Source: Clostridia bacterium
Lineage (GTDB): Bacteria > Bacillota > Clostridia > Oscillospirales > Butyricicoccaceae
Direction of reading: 5' to 3'
NCBI GenBank assembly: GCA_017396925.1
Contig: JAFQKM010000302.1
Location: 1-9,526 of the forward strand
DNA length: 9,526 nucleotides
Of the stretch, positions 5,282-9,526 are shown in pieces. Position numbers and translations under genes: made by a program. A model generated the notes under the pieces. It saw only the letters and a program-made list of their open reading frames with translations. It was not told the DNA's origin and did not search any database. Numbering within the stretch: position 1 is the first letter of the stretch; each line of letters opens with the position of its first letter.

Positions 5282-5312
5282 AATAACTAAAATTTATAAA
5301 ATAACTTAAACA
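5276..5312. other. AT-rich DNA unwinding element
   Basis: Only 2 of the 35 bases in 5276-5310 are G or C, in sharp contrast to the GC-rich surroundings. The tract contains TAATAATAA (5278-5286) and lies between the DnaA-box arrays and dnaN. Trinucleotide periodicity suggests DnaA-trio-like elements, but the match to the published trio consensus is imperfect. Confidence 0.7.
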
Positions 5313-5342
5313 TAGCCAAACCAAAACTGGAGGAAACAACCT

Positions 5343-6458
5343 ATGCATGTCACCTGTGATAAGAACGCACTGAGCGACGCCTTATCGGTATGCGTACACG
5401 CTGTCGCGTCCAAAAGCCCGATCCCTGCATTGGAAGGCGTACTTTTTTCGGTTGATAAAGAAAAAATCACCTTAAGCGGTTACAATACCCAGATGAGCAT
5501 CCAGAAAACGGTCGAATGTCAGACCGAAGAAGAAGGCCAGTGCGTACTGAGCGCCCGCATCTTCTTCGACATCGTCCGCAAGCTGCACGGCGACCAGGTC
5601 GAGATCCATGTGGATAAAGATCTGAACGCCACCATCCGCTGCGGCAAGTCGGTTTTTAATCTGAAGGCTGAGGATGCGCAGGAATACCCTGACCTCCCCC
5701 AAGTCAACCGCAGCCGCGGCATCAAGCTGCCCGCCAAGCTGCTGCGTCAGATGATCGGCGACACCATCTTCGCCATCTCGACCAACGAAAACAAGCCGGT
5801 CCACACCGGTTCCCTCTTTGAGATCGAAGGCGACATTTTCCGCCTGATCTCGGTCGACGGTTACCGCCTGGCCGTCCGCAAGGAGGCCGTCGAATCCTTC
5901 GGCGATTCGGCCTTCAAGTTTGTCGTTCCCGGCACCACCCTCAAGGAGCTGGCCCGCATCCTGCCCGACAGCGACGATCCCGTCGCCGTTTACCCCGAAA
6001 GCAAGCATGGTTTGTTCGAGTTCAGCGAGACCGTTATGACCACCCGCCTGCTGGAAGGCGAGTTCCTCAACTACCGCACTGCCGTGCCGAGCGACATGCC
6101 CATCCGTCTGACCATCAACAAGTCAGAGCTGACCGACGCCGTCGAGCGCGTTTCGCTGATCATCTCCGAGCGCCTCAAGAACCCGGTCCGCTGCCTCTTC
6201 GAAGAAGATACCCTCAAGCTGTCCTGCACAACGACACTGGGTAAGTCTTACGACGTTGTCACCATCCCCTTCATGAGCGACCGCATCGAGATCGGTTTCA
6301 ACAACCGCTATCTGCTGGATGCACTCAAGGCCTGCCCCGATGAAGAGGTTGTACTGGAGCTCAAGAGCGGCCTGTCGCCCTGCCTCCTAAAGCCCATGGA
6401 AGGGGACAGCTTCCTGTTCCTCATCCTGCCCGTCCGCCTGAAAGCCGAGGATCTGTAA
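5343..6458 (+). CDS. dnaN: DNA polymerase III beta subunit (sliding clamp)
   Basis: DnaN is the ring-shaped clamp, a homodimer of three repeated domains, that tethers DNA polymerase III and other repair and replication factors to DNA. The product is 371 residues, normal for the family. Typical features are the N-terminal half with PIPALEGVLFSV and TLSGYNTQMSI, VDGYRLA (171-177), EGEFLNYRTAVP, and the C-terminal LILPVR (360-365) that lines the partner-binding pocket. GGAGG (5329-5333) lies 9 nt before the ATG. It is first in a compact cluster: the next gene starts 1 nt after its stop, followed by recF with an overlap. The predicted promoter lies inside oriC, so expression may respond to DnaA. 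Confidence 0.97.
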   Translation: MHVTCDKNALSDALSVCVHAVASKSPIPALEGVLFSVDKEKITLSGYNTQMSIQKTVECQTEEEGQCVLSARIFFDIVRKLHGDQVEIHVDKDLNATIRCGKSVFNLKAEDAQEYPDLPQVNRSRGIKLPAKLLRQMIGDTIFAISTNENKPVHTGSLFEIEGDIFRLISVDGYRLAVRKEAVESFGDSAFKFVVPGTTLKELARILPDSDDPVAVYPESKHGLFEFSETVMTTRLLEGEFLNYRTAVPSDMPIRLTINKSELTDAVERVSLIISERLKNPVRCLFEEDTLKLSCTTTLGKSYDVVTIPFMSDRIEIGFNNRYLLDALKACPDEEVVLELKSGLSPCLLKPMEGDSFLFLILPVRLKAEDL

Positions 6459-6459
6459 T

Positions 6460-6672
6460 ATGAAGACTGTTAAGATCGAAACGCCCTTTATCAAGCTGGA
6501 CAGCCTGCTTAAGCTGGCCGATCTGGTATCCAGCGGCGGCGAAGCCAAGATGCTGATCCTGGACGGTATGGTCCTCGTCAACGGCGAGGTCTGCACCCAG
6601 CGCGGCAAAAAGCTTTATCCCGGCGACCGCGCCGAGCTTCAGGGCCATGTCTGCATTGTCGAGCAGGCATGA
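6460..6672 (+). CDS. yaaA: S4-domain RNA-binding protein, YaaA/RlbA type
   Basis: This 70-residue protein is a single S4 RNA-binding domain with the family pattern LADLVSSGGEAK, then GMVLVNGEV, RGKKLYPGD. The dnaN-recF interval commonly carries this gene in Firmicutes, and the B. subtilis counterpart YaaA is linked to ribosome assembly. The start follows the dnaN stop by one base and no strong ribosome binding site is visible, so translation is probably coupled to dnaN. Its TGA overlaps the recF start in ATGA, coupling it to recF as well. Function beyond RNA binding is inferred from synteny. Confidence 0.9.
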   Translation: MKTVKIETPFIKLDSLLKLADLVSSGGEAKMLILDGMVLVNGEVCTQRGKKLYPGDRAELQGHVCIVEQA

Positions 6673-7733
6673 TCATTGAAAACATCACCCTCGAAGGCTT
6701 CCGCAGCTACGATAAGGCGGCCTTCGGGTTTAAAGATGGGGTCAATATCGTCTGGGGTGAAAATGCCCGGGGCAAGACCAATATGCTGGAGGGCGTCATG
6801 CTGCTCTCCGGTTCGGGCTCCTGGCGCACCCGCAAACGCGGCGACCTGATCAACTTCTATAAAGAACGGGCTTCGGTCACCGGAAGCGTTCTGGCGCGGG
6901 ACCGTTCCTTCGAGATCGGCATCCGCATGCCACTCAAGGGCAAGACGGTCTATACCGTCAACGGCGTCAGCCAGAAGCGTCAGTATGACCTGAGCGAATA
7001 CCTGCAGTGTGTCCTGTTCTGCCCCGATGACCTTTATCTGGTCAAAGGCGGCCCCGAAAAGCGTCGCCGGTTTATGGATACCGCGCTGGGGCAGCTGCGT
7101 CCGCGCTATGCCGCCATCCTGGCCGAGTACAACAAGCTGTGCGACATGAAGCAGATCCTGCTGAAGGATGGCGCCATGACCATCATGCCCGAGATCAATG
7201 CCCGTATGATCCATTACGGGGCCGAGATCATTCACTATCGCGGTGCCTTTCTCAGCGAGCTTTCCCGCGAAGCCGAGATCATCCACCGCAACATCTCCAA
7301 GGGATACGAACGCCTGGAGCTGCGCTATAAAACAGTGTCGACGGTTGAAGATCCCAGCCTGCCGGTCGAGCGATTGCGCGAGCGCCTGCAGGATCATATG
7401 GACAGCCACTGGGCGGCCGAAGAGCAGACACGCAGCCTGCTGTCGGGCCCCCATAAGGACGACATCGAGATCCTCATCAACGGCCAGCCGGCCCGCAGCT
7501 TTGCCTCTCAGGGACAGGCCAGAACAGCGGCCCTTTCCCTCAAGTTCGGCGAGCGCGAACTTTTCCGCCTCGATTCGGGCGAGTATCCCGTACTGCTGCT
7601 GGACGACGTCCTCAGCGAGCTGGATGAGGGCCGCGCCGCCTTTGTGGCATCGGCTGCCGTGGGCGGACAGACCATCATCACCTGCTGCACCCCGCCCGAT
7701 CTGTTCGAGGGGGCCAATATCATTGCCATCTAA
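6669..7733 (+). CDS. recF: DNA replication and repair protein RecF
   Basis: RecF is an SMC/ABC-like ATPase that, with RecO and RecR, loads RecA on gapped DNA and helps forks recover. The 354-residue length is typical. It starts MIIENITLEGFRSY, has Walker A GENARGKT (30-37), the ABC signature region GPHKDD (260-265), SQGQARTAALSLK, and Walker B VLLLDDVLSELD (308-319). The Walker A residues A33-R34 replace the more usual GQ, a mild variation that keeps the essential G-K-T. The start overlaps the S4 gene stop by 4 bp. The ribosome binding site of the next gene overlaps the recF stop, so the cluster dnaN-S4-recF-PspC is probably one transcript. Confidence 0.95.
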   Translation: MIIENITLEGFRSYDKAAFGFKDGVNIVWGENARGKTNMLEGVMLLSGSGSWRTRKRGDLINFYKERASVTGSVLARDRSFEIGIRMPLKGKTVYTVNGVSQKRQYDLSEYLQCVLFCPDDLYLVKGGPEKRRRFMDTALGQLRPRYAAILAEYNKLCDMKQILLKDGAMTIMPEINARMIHYGAEIIHYRGAFLSELSREAEIIHRNISKGYERLELRYKTVSTVEDPSLPVERLRERLQDHMDSHWAAEEQTRSLLSGPHKDDIEILINGQPARSFASQGQARTAALSLKFGERELFRLDSGEYPVLLLDDVLSELDEGRAAFVASAAVGGQTIITCCTPPDLFEGANIIAI

Positions 7734-7747
7734 GGAGGAAAGCGCCT

Positions 7748-8059
7748 GTGAAGTTCCATAAAAGCATCCGCAACCGTATGCTACTCGGCGTCTGCGGCGG
7801 CCTGGGCGAGACCTTCGGGATCGACCCCAACATCATCCGCGGCGTCTTTCTGCTGCTCAATCTGCTGACCCGTCTGCCCCTTTTCCTGATCTACCTGCTG
7901 CTGGGCTTCCTCCTGCCCTATGGCGAGGCCGAGCGTGGAAACAGGGAAGAGGAGACAAGCGATTTCGGCGGCAGCAGCCACGATTATACGCCCGACGCCC
8001 CGCCCTTCGATGTTTCGGGCGCCAAGGACGTGGAGTTTGACGACCACGAACAGAAATAA
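7748..8059 (+). CDS. Small PspC-domain membrane protein
   Basis: The 103-residue product begins MKFHKSIRNRMLLGVCGGLGETFGIDP in two adjoining blocks, the hallmark of PspC-domain proteins, and then has a hydrophobic segment (about 33-57) likely to cross the membrane once. A polar, acidic tail (about 60-103) follows. In enterobacteria PspC belongs to the phage-shock envelope response; in Firmicutes such small proteins are widespread and mostly uncharacterised, so the role here is open. The GTG start at 7748 is chosen because AAGGAGGA (7732-7739), overlapping the recF stop, is a near-perfect ribosome binding site 8-9 nt upstream, and family homology begins there. It appears to be the last gene of the dnaN cluster. 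Confidence 0.85.
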   Translation: MKFHKSIRNRMLLGVCGGLGETFGIDPNIIRGVFLLLNLLTRLPLFLIYLLLGFLLPYGEAERGNREEETSDFGGSSHDYTPDAPPFDVSGAKDVEFDDHEQK

Positions 8060-8077
8060 CGAGAACTGACGGAGAAC

Positions 8078-8105
8078 AAATCATTCAAATAAATCATTTT
8101 TGAAT
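8078..8105. repeat. AT-rich direct and inverted repeats upstream of gyrA
   Basis: AAATCATT occurs at 8078-8085 and 8091-8098, a 13-bp period, interleaved with an inverted pair ATTCAAA (8083-8089) and TTTGAAT (8099-8105). It lies where a gyrA promoter is expected, about 70-97 bp before the start codon. It may be an operator or part of an AT-rich promoter; TATTCT (8105-8110) is a possible -10. Confidence 0.4.
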
Positions 8106-8127
8106 ATTCTTCCGTTTATGCATAAAA

Positions 8128-8143
8128 GGGCCGATTGCGGCCC
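8128..8143 (+). promoter_or_regulatory. GC-rich hairpin in the gyrA leader
   Basis: GGGCCG and CGGCCC pair perfectly around ATTG and end 31 nt before the gyrA ATG. No T-run follows. The spacing matches the hairpins before remB (32 nt) and gyrB (33 nt). Confidence 0.5.
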
Positions 8144-8174
8144 GAAACCAGAATCCAGAAAAACAAGGTGACTT

Positions 8175-9526
8175 ATGAGCGAAGATTTGCGTTTTGAAAA
8201 TCAAAAGATCATCAACGTCGAGCTGGAGAAGGAAATGAAGTCCTCCTTCATCGACTATGCCATGAGCGTCATCGTAGCCCGTGCGCTGCCCGATGTACGC
8301 GACGGCCTCAAGCCGGTACACCGCCGTATCCTCTACGCCATGTATGAGGACCATCTGACCTCCGACCGCCCCTACCGCAAGGCGGCCACCACCGTCGGCA
8401 ACGTACTGGGCCGCTACCATCCCCACGGCGACGCATCGGTTTACGACGCCATGGTCCGTATGGCCCAGGACTTCTCCCTGCGTTATCCCCTGATCGACGG
8501 CCACGGTAACTTCGGTTCGGTCGACGGCGACCCCCCGGCTGCTTACCGATACACCGAGGCCAGAATGTCGAAGATCGCCGAAGAGATGATGGCTGACATC
8601 GAGAAGGAAACCATTCAGTGGAACCCCAACTTCGATGACAAGCTGCAGGAGCCTTCGGTCGTTCCCTCCGGATTCCCCCAGCTGCTGGTCAACGGTTCCA
8701 GCGGTATCGCTGTTGGTATGGCCACCAATATCCCGCCCCACAACCTGGGCGAGGTCATCGACGGCGTCTGCTGCCTGATCGACGATCCCGAAGCCGGTCT
8801 GGACAAGCTGGGCCTCTGCGTCAAGGGCCCCGACTTCCCCACAGGCGGCATCATCCTTGGCCGTGCCGGCATCAAGGCTGCCTATGCCACCGGCAAGGGC
8901 AAGATCACCGTTCGCGCCCGCACCGAGATCGAAGAGTATAAAGAGGGCCGTTTCCGCATCGTCATCACCGAGCTGCCCTATCAGGTCAATAAGGCCCGTC
9001 TGGTCGAGCACATTGCCGATCTGCACAAGGACAAGCGTATTGAGGGTATCACCGACATCCGCGATGAGTCCGACCGCGAGGGTATGCGCGTTGTCATCGA
9101 GATGCGCAAGGACATCAATCCGCAGGTCATGCTCAACCAGCTCTTCAAGCTGACCGAGATGCAGGAGAACTTCTCGGTCAATATGCTGGCACTGGTCGAC
9201 AACCAGCCCAAGATCCTCTCCCTCAAGGCGTGCCTCCAGCATTATCTCGACTTCCGCTTTGATGTTATCGTCAACCGTACCAAGTATCTGCTGAAGAAGG
9301 CGCAGGACCGTGCCCATATCCTCGAAGGTCTGGCCATTGCCTGCGACAACATCGACGAAGTTATCCATATCATCCGTAACAGCTACGACAACGCCAAGGA
9401 AAACCTGATGAACCGCTTTGGCATCAGCGAGATCCAGGCCCAGTCGATCCTCGAGATGCAGCTGAGAAGACTGCAGGGCCTCGAGCGCGAGAAGATCGAG
9501 AACGAACTGAATGAGCTGCGCGCCAA
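8175..9526 (+). CDS. gyrA: DNA gyrase subunit A (3' end outside window)
   Basis: GyrA is the DNA-cleaving and wrapping subunit of gyrase. The window holds 450 complete codons out of about 800-850 in the family. The N-terminus has MSVIVARALPDVRDGLKPVHRR (in pieces SVIVARALPD 31-40 and GLKPVHRR 44-51), then GRYHPHGD (79-86) and PAAYRYTEAR with catalytic tyrosine Y126. Downstream come GIAVGMATNIPPHNLGEV and the breakage-reunion domain ending QAQSILEMQLRRLQGLE. AAGGTGA (8165-8171) lies just upstream of the ATG. The residue equivalent to E. coli Ser83 is alanine (A87) and that equivalent to Asp87 is D91. ParC is the alternative, but the origin location with gyrB close by and overall length of conserved blocks favour GyrA. 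Confidence 0.96.
   Translation, partial: MSEDLRFENQKIINVELEKEMKSSFIDYAMSVIVARALPDVRDGLKPVHRRILYAMYEDHLTSDRPYRKAATTVGNVLGRYHPHGDASVYDAMVRMAQDFSLRYPLIDGHGNFGSVDGDPPAAYRYTEARMSKIAEEMMADIEKETIQWNPNFDDKLQEPSVVPSGFPQLLVNGSSGIAVGMATNIPPHNLGEVIDGVCCLIDDPEAGLDKLGLCVKGPDFPTGGIILGRAGIKAAYATGKGKITVRARTEIEEYKEGRFRIVITELPYQVNKARLVEHIADLHKDKRIEGITDIRDESDREGMRVVIEMRKDINPQVMLNQLFKLTEMQENFSVNMLALVDNQPKILSLKACLQHYLDFRFDVIVNRTKYLLKKAQDRAHILEGLAIACDNIDEVIHIIRNSYDNAKENLMNRFGISEIQAQSILEMQLRRLQGLEREKIENELNELRA

Larger units (their letters stand above)
4918..5342. other. oriC: Origin of replication (oriC), dnaA-dnaN intergenic region
   Basis: This 425-bp non-coding stretch lies between dnaA and dnaN, the usual origin site in Firmicutes. 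It has two perfect TTATCCACA boxes, several one- or two-mismatch boxes on both strands, repeated TTTTCACA motifs, and an AT-rich tract next to dnaN. The order of boxes first and AT-rich tract second towards dnaN matches the B. subtilis unwinding region. 9-bp inverted elements TTTTCGACA (5087-5095) and TGTCGAAAA (5142-5150) flank the central box pair. Origin function is inferred from context and motifs. Confidence 0.9.

Noticed and set aside
8094..9368. 424-codon minus-strand open frame opposite gyrA
   Set aside because: It is antisense to a clear GyrA frame, with the same biased composition and no domain.

Overview
This window is the replication-origin neighbourhood of a Firmicutes chromosome. 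The coding sequence strongly favours C or G at third codon positions. The genes (RemB/DUF370, a YaaA-type S4 protein, a PspC-domain protein, an MnmA with an NPCIICN core) suggest a GC-rich member of the Clostridia, most likely Oscillospirales/Ruminococcaceae. That placement is inferred from protein style and gene content, not from a database search.

Layout, left to right. A leftward 5' portion of mnmA (1-450) is divergent, across a 327-bp promoter region, from remB (778-1038) and gyrB (1138-3063). A 519-bp spacer packed with inverted repeats (3064-3582) follows and includes a second, synonymously diverged copy of the last 11 codons of gyrB. Then come dnaA (3583-4917), a 425-bp oriC region with DnaA boxes and an AT-rich unwinding element (4918-5342), and a tightly packed rightward cluster: dnaN, an S4-domain gene, recF and a PspC-domain gene. 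After a 115-bp gap, gyrA starts and runs off the right edge.

Most genes act on replication start and DNA topology. DnaA opens oriC, DnaN is the sliding clamp, RecF handles gapped or stalled forks, and GyrA/GyrB keep the template negatively supercoiled. RemB is a small DNA-binding regulator usually found in this neighbourhood. MnmA modifies tRNA wobble uridine and is the only gene facing the other way.

I see no phage, transposase, CRISPR array, toxin or defence system; the coding content is core housekeeping. The unusual material lies between the genes: the duplicated gyrB tail and the hairpin-rich gyrB-dnaA spacer; GC-rich hairpins placed 31-33 nt upstream of the remB, gyrB and gyrA start codons; phased arrays of weak DnaA-box-like repeats in oriC; and a gene order in which remB-gyrB lies upstream of dnaA instead of downstream of recF.
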